Shown here piece by piece: positions 27,012-35,141 of a stretch of DNA of 64,000 nt. The translations under genes were made by a program, and so were the position numbers. Origin of the DNA: Chryseobacterium kimseyorum (lineage in GTDB: Bacteria; Bacteroidota; Bacteroidia; Flavobacteriales; Weeksellaceae); NCBI RefSeq assembly GCF_025971945.1, contig NZ_JAPDHW010000009.1:145347-209346 (forward strand), given 5' to 3'. The first letter of the stretch is position 1; each line of letters starts with the position of its first letter. Below the pieces are notes generated by a model. The model ran no database searches. It was not told the origin of the DNA and was given only the letters and a program-made list of their open reading frames with translations.

Positions 27012-27288
27012 TGCCACGAATGCACGAATTTTATTTAAATTTAAATCAACACAAAGTTTGTTATTCCGGAGGAATCTTGTCAACGAAGATAAATGGATCC
27101 TTAAATTCCTGAAAAAATAACAAATACGATAATCGTTCACTCAAAATAAAAACTGAATAATGCCGCAATCATCTGCTGAGTAGAACACCTTTGCAAACGA
27201 AAAGATTCGCAAAGAATTAGAAAGGATCTTACCGACCTTTGCGTTAAAATAATATGCGCATTCTGATAAAATTCGTGCATTCGCGGCA
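27012..27288. repeat. Intergenic segment bounded by 21-bp inverted repeats
   Basis: The 21-mer at 27012-27032 and the inverse of 27268-27288 differ at one position (core CACGAATGCACGAATTTT). Inside lie a second copy of the dispersed AGTTTGT...GGAATC word (27055-27078) and a CTTTGC/GCAAAG inverted pair near 27190-27213. There is no open reading frame. It is compatible with a non-autonomous mobile element or a composite of dispersed repeats. Confidence 0.5.
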
Positions 27289-27296
27289 TCATTATT

Positions 27297-27327
27297 TTTG
27301 CCCGCAAGAACAAAATCCTTATTTTTG
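27297..27327 (+). promoter_or_regulatory. Promoter of the J-domain gene
   Basis: TTTG at 27297-27300, a 19-base spacer, then TATTTTTG at 27320-27327: an ideal Bacteroidota -33/-7 pair. The ATG is 9 bases after the -7 box, so the message is nearly leaderless. A further TATTTTTG lies at 27293-27300. Confidence 0.65.
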
Positions 27328-27336
27328 TTAGCCTAA

Positions 27337-27984
27337 ATGAAAGACTACTATTATTTTCTCGGGATTTCTCGTGATGCTTCAGATGAAGACATCAAAAAAT
27401 CCTACAGAAAACTTTCGTTAAAATACCATCCTGATAAAAACCAGAACGACGATTTTTTTGCCGAACGTTTTAAAGAAATTCAGGAAGCGTACGAAACGCT
27501 GAGCGATAAAGGGAGAAGGATTACTTACGACCAGAATTTAGAAAGCCTTCAGAAAAGTTTCAGATATACCGTTCCACCTTCAATTAAGACTTTTTCTGCG
27601 AATAAAATTCATGCGAAAAAAGGTGAGGAAATCATCATCACTTGGCAAACTCAGAATGCTGATGTGGTGAAAGTTTTACCGTTTGGTTTGGAAAAGGCGT
27701 ATGGAGAAAGAATTTTTAAGATTACTGAATTTAAAAACGGAAAATTTCAGTTGCTGCTGCATGCGACCAATTCGCTTTTGCATAAAACTGTAGTTCAGGG
27801 TATTACAATAACGGAAGTTTTTGAATCTGACGGAGAAAAGTTCAGAGACAGAGCGGAGGAATTATTTAAGCCACAACCCAGAACGGTTATCAACCGACGA
27901 GGTTATCCAAAGATTATGTTGCTGATTTGGGGAATTATTATTTTAGCAATTGCTATCTATTTCTGGATCAGCAATTTTATTTAA
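27337..27984 (+). CDS. Membrane-anchored J-domain (DnaJ-like) protein
   Basis: A 215-residue protein with an N-terminal J domain (residues 1-65: [20 protein letters not shown], then the essential HPD in YHPDKNQ), a middle beta-rich region of about 110 residues ([20 protein letters not shown]) and a C-terminal transmembrane helix (about 193-212). It lacks the Gly/Phe and Cys-rich regions of DnaJ. J domains stimulate the ATPase of DnaK-type Hsp70 chaperones, so this protein would recruit Hsp70 to the inner membrane. Its partner is unknown. Confidence 0.85.
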   Translation: MKDYYYFLGISRDASDEDIKKSYRKLSLKYHPDKNQNDDFFAERFKEIQEAYETLSDKGRRITYDQNLESLQKSFRYTVPPSIKTFSANKIHAKKGEEIIITWQTQNADVVKVLPFGLEKAYGERIFKITEFKNGKFQLLLHATNSLLHKTVVQGITITEVFESDGEKFRDRAEELFKPQPRTVINRRGYPKIMLLIWGIIILAIAIYFWISNFI

Positions 27985-28032
27985 GATTTAAGAAATCCAA
28001 AAACTCTCAGACACTAAAACACTCCAACCAAA

Positions 28033-28188
28033 TTAAGCCAGCTTTTTATTTCCCGGACATTTTTTGCATCGTTTACCTTTCTTGAATTTTTTACAGCAAG
28101 ATTTTTTGTCGCCACAGAACATTTCTTCATTCGTGAAAGAAAATACCGGAGTCAATGGCGGAACTTTAAACGGAGTAATGTTATTCAT
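28033..28188 (-). CDS. Small Cys/Lys-rich protein, possibly metal-binding
   Basis: A 51-residue minus-strand frame from ATG at 28188 to TAA at 28033. It reads MNNITPFKVPPLTPVFSF at the start and ends with CCKKFKKGKRCKKCPGNKK. The C-terminal half has five Cys (C-x5-CC-x8-C-x2-C) with many Lys, which suggests a zinc-binding knuckle and contact with nucleic acid. Coding is supported by full-length open frame and biased amino acid content. Family not recognised. Confidence 0.6.
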   Translation of the reverse strand: MNNITPFKVPPLTPVFSFTNEEMFCGDKKSCCKKFKKGKRCKKCPGNKKLA

Positions 28189-28646
28189 ACTGCAAATATA
28201 TTAATTTAGAATAAATATAATTAATAAAATTTAAAATTTCTTTAATTGCTGATTAGCAAAGGATTTGAGACAATATTTTGTGGGAATATTTATAGATGAT
28301 TTTCATTAATTAATCACAAAAACCTTCAGCTTTTATAACTTAGATCGAAAATTCGACGATGTCAAACGGCTTTGTGAAACTTAAGAACCGCTAATAAGCA
28401 AAAACCTAATGTTTTTAGTATTAAAATTAGGCTTCTATCAACAACTTAATGACTAAAATCGTTCCGATAGAAGATTTAAATAAATTCTGCTTTACTAATT
28501 ATAATCACAGATTAGTAAGATTCAAAACCCATATTTTAAAGCCAATTATAAAAAGGCAATCTCCGACAGAGACTTAGGTTGCGAAATCATTTTAAAAATC
28601 GTAATTTTACGAATCTTTTTTTTCAAACAAAATCTAATATATAAAA
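28189..28646. other. Intergenic region upstream of gcvP, nothing assigned
   Basis: About 460 AT-rich bases. I see no credible gene, RNA or riboswitch. A word resembling the -7 box (TAATTTTA) lies about 45 bases upstream of the gcvP start. No structure of the glycine riboswitch type was found. Confidence 0.5.
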
Positions 28647-31505
28647 ATGAATACAGAGCAGTTTGTGAGCCGTCACATTTCCCTAAACGAAGCCGATAAG
28701 CAGGCAATGTTGGAAAAAGTTGGCGTTTCAAGTATCGAAGAATTGATTTCTCAAACCATTCCATCATCAATCCGTTTAGAAAATGATCTGAACATTTCAG
28801 AACCGCTTTCAGAATATCAGATGCTGAACCATTCGAAAGAATTGGCGGCGAAGAACACTGATTATACAAGCTATATCGGTTTTGGATATCACAATACCCT
28901 GTTGCCATCGGCGATTCAGAGAAATATCTTTGAAAACCCAAGCTGGTACACAGCGTACACGCCTTACCAGGCAGAAATCGCGCAGGGAAGATTAGAAGCT
29001 TTGCTTAACTATCAGACTGTTGTGTGCGATTTGACAGGTTTTGCTTTGGCAAATGCATCTTTGTTGGATGAATCTACGGCAGCTGCAGAAGCAATGCACA
29101 TGTTCTTCAACAACAGAACTAAAGATCAGAAAAAAGCAGGAGCCAACAAGTTCTTTATCTCTGATTTGGTATTACCTCAAACCGTTTCTGTTTTAAAGAC
29201 AAAAGCTGAAGGTTTAGCAATCGAAATCGTTGAAGGTGATCACAAAACGCACCAGTTCGACGAATCATATTACGGAGTTTTACTGCAATATCCAGGAAAA
29301 AACGGAATCGTTTTAGACTACACAGAAGATATCGTTGACTACAAAAAATTAGACTTACAGGTTGTTGTTGCCTGTGATCCTATGGCTTTGGTTAAATTGA
29401 AATCTCCTGCATCAATGGGCGCTGACTGTGCAGTTGGTACTTCGCAGAGATTCGGTATTCCATTGGGGTACGGTGGTCCTCACGCAGCGTTTTTCTCTTG
29501 TAAAGAAGATTATAAAAGAGATATTCCGGGAAGAATCATCGGGGTTTCTCAAGATATGTACGGAAAACGTGCATTGAGAATGGCTTTACAGACGAGAGAG
29601 CAGCACATCAAAAGAGAAAGAGCGACTTCAAACATCTGTACTGCTCAGGTTCTTTTAGCGGTTATGGCCGGAATGTACGCTGTTTATCACGGTCCAAAAG
29701 GATTAAATTATATCGCTGACCAGATTCACTTTAAAGCCAATGCTTTGAAAGGCGGATTGAAAGCTTTAGGTTATCAGACGGTTGAAGAGCCGATCTTTGA
29801 TACGGTAAAAATCGTGATGGCTGAAGATGAGAAAGCAAGATTAATGAGAATGATGCTTGATCATAAATTAAACCTGAACTATTTCACAGAAGGCGTTATC
29901 AGCATTGCGATCAACGAAAGTACAACGCTTGAAAAACTGAATGTTTTGATGGCTTCTTTCGCTCAGTTCAAAGACAAGCAGACTTTTAAATTAGAAATAA
30001 AAGAAGGATATAGCATTCCTGAAGAAAATCTTAGAAAAGATGAGATTTTGACGGAAGAAGTATTCAACAAATACCATACAGAGACAGAATTGATGCGTTA
30101 CATCAAGCGTCTTGAAAGAAAAGATTTATCATTAACTCATTCAATGATTTCTCTTGGTTCTTGTACTATGAAACTGAATGCTGCGACTCAGATGTTGCCG
30201 CTTTCATGGGCAGAATGGGGAAGTATTCACCCATTTGTACCGGTAAATCAGGCAGGAGGTTATCAGGAAATGATTAGAGAATTAGAGAAAGATCTTTCTG
30301 AAATTACTGGTTTTGCAGGAACTTCTCTTCAGCCCAACTCTGGAGCTCAGGGAGAATATGCAGGATTAATGGTGATCAGAGAATATCACATCTCAAGAGG
30401 TGAAGGTCACAGAAATGTGGTGTTGATTCCTCAGTCTGCACACGGAACCAATCCGGCTTCTGCAGCTATGGCAGGAATGAAAATTGTTGTCGTTAAAAAC
30501 CTTGAAAGCGGAGAAATTGATTTTGAAGACTTCAAAGCAAAAACGGAACAGCACTCTGAAAATCTTTCTTGTGTAATGATCACATATCCGTCAACTTACG
30601 GATTCTTTGATGCCAATATTAAAGAAATTACCCAATTGGTTCACGATCACGGCGGACAGGTTTATATGGATGGTGCCAACATGAACGCTCAGGTAGGATA
30701 TACAAGTCCAGGAAACATCGGAGCAGACGTTTGTCACCTAAATCTTCACAAAACTTTTGCTATTCCTCACGGAGGTGGAGGTCCTGGTGTTGGTCCGATC
30801 TGTGTTGCGAAACATTTGGTTCCTTTCTTACCAACCAATGCCAACATTAAAGTAGGTTCAAAAGAAGCAATCGAAGGAATTTCTGCAGCGCCTTACGGTT
30901 CTGGATTGATCTTAAATATTTCTTATGCTTACATCAAAATGTTGGGAACTTCAGGTTTGAAAAAAGCAACTGAGCACGCGATTTTAAATGCAAACTATTT
31001 AAAAGAAATCTTAGCGGAGCATTTCCCTATTTTATATTCAAATACAGAAGGTAGAGTAGCGCACGAGTGTATCGTAGATTTCCGTCAGTTCAAATCTTTA
31101 GGAATTGAAGTGGCTGATGTTGCGAAAAGATTGATGGATTACGGTTTCCACGCACCTACGGTTTCTTTCCCGGTTGCAGGAACATTGATGATCGAGCCTA
31201 CAGAATCTGAAAGCAAATCTGAAATCGACCGTTTTGCAGAAGCTCTTATCGCTATCAAATATGAGATCGACGAGATTGCCAACGGCGAAGCTGATCAGGC
31301 AAACAACGTATTGAAAAACGCTCCTCACACCGAGCAATTGGTAATTTCTGACTTATGGGATAAACCATACAGCAGAGAAAAAGCAGCTTATCCATTAGAC
31401 TGGGTTAGAGAGCACAAATTCTTTGCTTCAGTTTCCAGAGTTGATGAAGCTTACGGAGACAGAAACTTAGTTTGTACTTGTGAGCCGATTGAAGCTTATA
31501 TGTAA
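28647..31505 (+). CDS. gcvP: Glycine dehydrogenase (decarboxylating), P-protein of the glycine cleavage system
   Basis: A 952-residue, full-length single-chain P-protein (homodimeric type with fused N- and C-terminal halves). The pyridoxal-phosphate Lys is K702 in HLNLHKTFAIPHGGGGPG. N-terminal landmarks include MIGFGYHNT-like YIGFGYHNTLLPSAIQRN, and the MKLNAATQMLPLSW segment begins the second half. It decarboxylates glycine and passes the aminomethyl group to lipoylated H protein. The H and T protein genes are not adjacent, as is common in Bacteroidota. A terminator follows 22 bases after its stop. Confidence 0.97.
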   Translation: MNTEQFVSRHISLNEADKQAMLEKVGVSSIEELISQTIPSSIRLENDLNISEPLSEYQMLNHSKELAAKNTDYTSYIGFGYHNTLLPSAIQRNIFENPSWYTAYTPYQAEIAQGRLEALLNYQTVVCDLTGFALANASLLDESTAAAEAMHMFFNNRTKDQKKAGANKFFISDLVLPQTVSVLKTKAEGLAIEIVEGDHKTHQFDESYYGVLLQYPGKNGIVLDYTEDIVDYKKLDLQVVVACDPMALVKLKSPASMGADCAVGTSQRFGIPLGYGGPHAAFFSCKEDYKRDIPGRIIGVSQDMYGKRALRMALQTREQHIKRERATSNICTAQVLLAVMAGMYAVYHGPKGLNYIADQIHFKANALKGGLKALGYQTVEEPIFDTVKIVMAEDEKARLMRMMLDHKLNLNYFTEGVISIAINESTTLEKLNVLMASFAQFKDKQTFKLEIKEGYSIPEENLRKDEILTEEVFNKYHTETELMRYIKRLERKDLSLTHSMISLGSCTMKLNAATQMLPLSWAEWGSIHPFVPVNQAGGYQEMIRELEKDLSEITGFAGTSLQPNSGAQGEYAGLMVIREYHISRGEGHRNVVLIPQSAHGTNPASAAMAGMKIVVVKNLESGEIDFEDFKAKTEQHSENLSCVMITYPSTYGFFDANIKEITQLVHDHGGQVYMDGANMNAQVGYTSPGNIGADVCHLNLHKTFAIPHGGGGPGVGPICVAKHLVPFLPTNANIKVGSKEAIEGISAAPYGSGLILNISYAYIKMLGTSGLKKATEHAILNANYLKEILAEHFPILYSNTEGRVAHECIVDFRQFKSLGIEVADVAKRLMDYGFHAPTVSFPVAGTLMIEPTESESKSEIDRFAEALIAIKYEIDEIANGEADQANNVLKNAPHTEQLVISDLWDKPYSREKAAYPLDWVREHKFFASVSRVDEAYGDRNLVCTCEPIEAYM

Positions 31506-31527
31506 TTAAAAGTTTTTTTATATAATT

Positions 31528-31557
31528 AATCCCTTTCAGTTTTGAGAGGGATTTTTT
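31528..31557 (+). terminator. Rho-independent terminator of gcvP
   Basis: A 10-bp stem with one G-T pair (31528-31537 with 31544-31553), a 6-base loop and a following T run. Confidence 0.8.
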
Positions 31558-31642
31558 GTAAACGAAATTGATTGATTAATAATTCAGAACAACCAATTCT
31601 ACTTGCTGGTTAATTTTTTTAATTACAAAAAACATTCATTAT

Positions 31643-32551
31643 CTAATTAAATCCCGCCCTAAACTCCACAGGACTTTGCTGGGTCTTCGTTTTAAACAAT
31701 TTACTGAAACTCTGTGAGTGCTCAAATCCCAATTCATAAGCAATTTCTGAAACAGATAATTCTGATGTTGATAATTTTTCCTTTGCTTTTGCAATCAGCT
31801 TTTCGTGGATATGCTGTTGTGTGGAAAGCCCAGTCAGCTGTTTTAACAAACTTCCTAAATATTTACTTGAAATATTCAGCGTATCAGCAATAAATTGCAC
31901 TGAAGGCAAACCTTTTGAGACCAAATCTTCGTTGTTAAAATAATCATTCAATACATCTTCCAACCGTTCCAAAACTTTATGATTCGTGATTTTTCTGGTA
32001 ATGAATTGTCGTTCATAAAAGCGTTGAGCATAAGTAAAAAGCAATTCCAGTTGGGCAATGATCACATCCTGACTGAATTTGTCAATATTCGAATTGTATT
32101 CGCCACGAATATTTTCTATGATCCCGTTCATCATCGTTTCTTCTTTGTCGGAAAGAAACAAGGCTTCGTTGGTGGCGTATCCGAAATATTCATATTGCTT
32201 TATCTTTTTTGCCAGTGAAGAATTCCACAGAAAATCGGGATGAATAAACATCATCCAGCCCTCCAGATTTGGCGGAATCCCACTTTCTTCGCCTCTCAAA
32301 ATTTGTCCGGGCGCCATAAAGGCCATCAACCCTTCATCGAAATCATATTTCTGCTGACCGTACAATAAATTATCACAACCCCGTTTCAGAGACACTGCGT
32401 AAAAATCAAAAACCACAGCATTCACATCAGAATCATTTGTAAATTTTGAAACATCTACAATGCTGATCAAAGGATGGTTGGGCTGGGGAAGTCCTGCAAT
32501 TTTGTGAACTTCAGAAATAGATTTTATCCGGAGTGGGCTGCCTTTTTTCAT
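31643..32551 (-). CDS. AraC family transcriptional regulator
   Basis: A 302-residue protein with an N-terminal cupin-like sensing region (about 30-150) and a C-terminal AraC/XylS double helix-turn-helix (about 210-300). The DNA-binding part includes SVSEIAYELGFEHSQSFSKL, and the sequence ends with PVEFRAGFN. This layout is typical of regulators of neighbouring oxidoreductases. It starts 14 bases after the BRO-N gene and probably shares its message. The target could be the nearby SDR or DoxX-like gene, but this is only inferred from position. Confidence 0.85.
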   Translation of the reverse strand: MKKGSPLRIKSISEVHKIAGLPQPNHPLISIVDVSKFTNDSDVNAVVFDFYAVSLKRGCDNLLYGQQKYDFDEGLMAFMAPGQILRGEESGIPPNLEGWMMFIHPDFLWNSSLAKKIKQYEYFGYATNEALFLSDKEETMMNGIIENIRGEYNSNIDKFSQDVIIAQLELLFTYAQRFYERQFITRKITNHKVLERLEDVLNDYFNNEDLVSKGLPSVQFIADTLNISSKYLGSLLKQLTGLSTQQHIHEKLIAKAKEKLSTSELSVSEIAYELGFEHSQSFSKLFKTKTQQSPVEFRAGFN

Positions 32552-32565
32552 TATAGTTTATATGC

Positions 32566-33405
32566 TTATTTCTTTTTACTGATTTTTTTCTTTTCTGTCG
32601 GTGGTGGAAGAAAATTTTCTGATGTGATGACCTTTTTGCCGGTTTGATCTTCTAATGCAAGTCTTGCATCTTTCGCAATTTTTCCGCCCTTTTTGCCAGC
32701 AACGGCATTTTGTGGTACTCCTTTGGCTTCGTCAACTTCAGCAATTTGCCTGGTCGAGAGTTCGGCTAAGGCAGTGAAAATAAGTTCTGCCTCGCTCATA
32801 TGGTCTCTAAGGTTTTGAGTTTGCAAACCTTTTAAATTTTTATGCTCTTTTACCTTCAGACCTGTCCATTCCTGATGAATGATGTTGGTTAGAAAAGCAA
32901 ATTCGTCAGATTTTTCCACACCATTTTCTTTCCAGTAATCAGTGAGTTTGTTGCGGGTCTCCTGACCGCTCATTCGTTGCTGTATCCACTTTTCGCTTCT
33001 CCCCAGTTTTTGCCAGTTTTCCCGTGCTCTGTCAAGGCTTTGTTCAGGGTCAGAGATTTCCTGCATTCTTTCGTAACCGACTTTTGCAAGCCACTGTTTG
33101 AAAGGCTCCGCTTTAGGCGATGGAACGGATTGGATGAGTCGTAACAAATTCTGTGTATCTAAACAATCTGTAGCATATTTTTTACCATCAGATGATTGAA
33201 ACTTCAGTTGTACGATATTTTCGTACAACTGACTTCCTTCATTGGTAAGTTTCTTTTTCAGGTCACTCCAGTACCTCTTCGGAATACTGCTTCCTGTCAA
33301 AACTTCTATCACATCAATAACAGAAAAATACCACTTTTCTTCCTCCTCGTCCCAATGTGTACGCACCTTCTTTTGCTCAAATATTTTTACGGCGTTTTCT
33401 TTCAT
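32566..33405 (-). CDS. BRO-N domain protein (phage antirepressor / DinD-like)
   Basis: A 279-residue protein with an N-terminal BRO-N domain (about 5-110: KVRTHWDEEEEKWYFSVIDV, and WLAKVGYERMQEISDPEQSL). The C-terminal half, with HMSEAELIFTALAELSTRQI and a Lys-rich tail (KKKISKKK), is the one found in DinD-type DNA-damage-inducible proteins. BRO-N domains bind DNA and are common in phage antirepressors and in bacterial stand-alone genes. There are no phage genes around it. It has its own -7 box and is followed closely by the AraC gene. Confidence 0.8.
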   Translation of the reverse strand: MKENAVKIFEQKKVRTHWDEEEEKWYFSVIDVIEVLTGSSIPKRYWSDLKKKLTNEGSQLYENIVQLKFQSSDGKKYATDCLDTQNLLRLIQSVPSPKAEPFKQWLAKVGYERMQEISDPEQSLDRARENWQKLGRSEKWIQQRMSGQETRNKLTDYWKENGVEKSDEFAFLTNIIHQEWTGLKVKEHKNLKGLQTQNLRDHMSEAELIFTALAELSTRQIAEVDEAKGVPQNAVAGKKGGKIAKDARLALEDQTGKKVITSENFLPPPTEKKKISKKK

Positions 33406-33434
33406 TTTTTTGAGTTTTTGTTTCCACTAATTTA

Positions 33435-33442
33435 CAAAATTA
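33435..33442 (-). promoter_or_regulatory. -7 box for the BRO-N/AraC operon
   Basis: Minus-strand TAATTTTG matches TAnnTTTG, 29 bases upstream of the BRO-N start codon. Confidence 0.45.
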
Positions 33443-33498
33443 CTCCGTAAAAAATCTGTACTGATGAGTTTATTGTGTTCGAAAAAATCCAAATTATA

Positions 33499-33855
33499 TT
33501 AAGATTTTACAAAAGGATATTTCAACCAGATCAACACCAAAGGCATAATCAAGAACGGAATTTCCATTAAAACCATTTTGAAATTTCCTGATTTTACTGC
33601 CAATGCCATAATGATCACAATCGAGATTGCATTCAGCATATTTCCCAGGAAAAAAGTTTTAGGAATGATCAGCAAAATACCAATCAATATCGTCAATCCA
33701 CCAAAGATGGGAATCATAGTTTCGGTGATGCCGAGCTCGTTCATCATCTTTAAAGATTCGGGATGTTTCTTGTAATTCAGAGTGTCCCAACCATGTTTGA
33801 ATGCCAGAAAAACTGAAACCAGCAATAATGCCAGAGAAATAATACTTTTTACCAT
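33499..33855 (-). CDS. DoxX-like membrane protein
   Basis: A 118-residue protein with four hydrophobic helices, in the pattern of the DoxX/DoxD superfamily, and a conserved-looking GGLTILIGILLIIP segment in the second helix. DoxX-like proteins sit in the inner membrane and some partner with oxidoreductases; their function here is unknown. The SDR gene upstream on the same strand (33973-34752) ends about 120 bases away, so the two may be co-transcribed. Confidence 0.7.
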   Translation of the reverse strand: MVKSIISLALLLVSVFLAFKHGWDTLNYKKHPESLKMMNELGITETMIPIFGGLTILIGILLIIPKTFFLGNMLNAISIVIIMALAVKSGNFKMVLMEIPFLIMPLVLIWLKYPFVKS

Positions 33856-33972
33856 TGTTTTTATTTTTAATTTACATTTTTTGTAAAGAATGTAATAATC
33901 TTTAAATATTTAAATTTAAAAAAAATCATTTTACCGAAAGGTTTAAAACATCATTTATGAAGTAATAATAAC

Positions 33973-34752
33973 TTATTTACTTTTCAATTTTTTGATTTCT
34001 CTGAATTCCCTGTGACCAATGTTCAACAGGACATTTGGCATGAGTCGGGTGGCCAACTTTATAATTCTGATAGGGAAAGGTTTCAATTCTTTTTTATCTT
34101 TCAGAAGTCCGTCAATGGAAATTTTTACCATTTCATCGGCATTCATCATCATTGCAGGATTAGGTTGTTTTACCCAATCATTCTGGAGATTTGTTTTCAC
34201 TCCCGGTGGAATCATTTCAAAAACTTTCACATTTGTATTTTCCAGTTGAAGTCGCAAAGCCTGAGTGTATGCACGGATGCCGGCTTTTGTGGCACTATAA
34301 ATCGGTGCAGGTGAATAACTCATAAAAGCAATTCCTGAACTTACGTTAACGATACCTGCCGATTTTTGCTTGAACAAATGAGGCAAAAACTGATGTACCA
34401 TTTGAATTGTTCCTGTAAGATTGGTGGCAATTTCACGGTTGATATTTTCCAGATCTAAAGACTGATCCTGCAAATCGATGAGACGCATCATTCCGGCATT
34501 GTTGATGATGATATTTAAATCCGGGAACAGTGTGGTGACGTTGTCAAACAAATCTTTGATATCCTTGGGATTGCTTACATCACTTTGAAAAGTATGCACA
34601 TTGGGAAACTGCTTTTTCGTTTCATATAACGCTTCAAGGTTACGGCCTGTTACGATAATTTTAGCCCCGATTTCAGTGAGCTGTTTTACAAATTCCAAAC
34701 CCATTCCGCTGGTTCCTCCGGTGATGAGGATGGTGCTGTTTTTTAAATCCAT
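33973..34752 (-). CDS. SDR family oxidoreductase (DltE-like)
   Basis: A 259-residue classical short-chain dehydrogenase from ATG 34752 (MDLKNSTILITGG); the TTG at 34776 would add eight residues and is less likely. The NAD(P) motif TGGTSGMG is at 11-18, NNAG follows mid-protein, and the catalytic Tyr-x3-Lys is in IYSATKAG. The pattern is that of DltE-type SDRs. Substrate unknown. It lies upstream of the DoxX-like gene on the same strand and near an AraC gene, an arrangement often seen in small redox stress clusters. Confidence 0.85.
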   Translation of the reverse strand: MDLKNSTILITGGTSGMGLEFVKQLTEIGAKIIVTGRNLEALYETKKQFPNVHTFQSDVSNPKDIKDLFDNVTTLFPDLNIIINNAGMMRLIDLQDQSLDLENINREIATNLTGTIQMVHQFLPHLFKQKSAGIVNVSSGIAFMSYSPAPIYSATKAGIRAYTQALRLQLENTNVKVFEMIPPGVKTNLQNDWVKQPNPAMMMNADEMVKISIDGLLKDKKELKPFPIRIIKLATRLMPNVLLNIGHREFREIKKLKSK

Positions 34753-34776
34753 TGCTGTTATTTTTTGTTGAAGCAA

Positions 34777-35102
34777 AGTTCTGTAGAAAACAACTGGTGG
34801 ATGTAGCCGAAATTCTGAATTCTGTAGCCAAAGTGGAAGGTGTTTTTTAATTCAGTTCTACTTTTTTAACATCAATAAATGGATAAAAATTGCTTGTAAC
34901 CCCAAAATCATGAAGAAAAATTTTTAAAAACATGTATGAGCAGGTTACTCCAAGTGAGTTTTTTTTTACTGTTTATACCGTTCTACTAATCCGTAGCCAC
35001 TATGCAATCTTTGCTTTAAAATGAAGTTTTATTGAAAAAGCTTTAGGTAAATGATTGATTTCTAATACCTCAGCAGGATGGGGCAGGATGCTCATATTTG
35101 GG
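34777..35102. other. Intergenic region upstream of the pectate lyase gene
   Basis: About 330 bases between two divergent genes with no credible coding frame. It must hold the promoters of both; no perfect TAnnTTTG box was identified for the lyase gene. The last part leads into the dyad at 35103-35128. Confidence 0.45.
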
Positions 35103-35128
35103 TTTGTGTTTAGCTTGGTAAACACAAA
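35103..35128. promoter_or_regulatory. Perfect 10-bp dyad, putative operator for the pectate lyase gene
   Basis: TTTGTGTTTA and TAAACACAAA are perfect inverted repeats around a 6-base centre, 13 bases before the lyase ATG. This is the size of a LacI- or Crp-type operator and could also form a leader hairpin. No regulator for it is adjacent. Confidence 0.55.
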
Positions 35129-35141
35129 ATAATTAATATCC

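Noticed and set aside
28189..28646. Possible glycine riboswitch ahead of gcvP
   Set aside because: No paired aptamer-like conserved structure was seen in the AT-rich leader.
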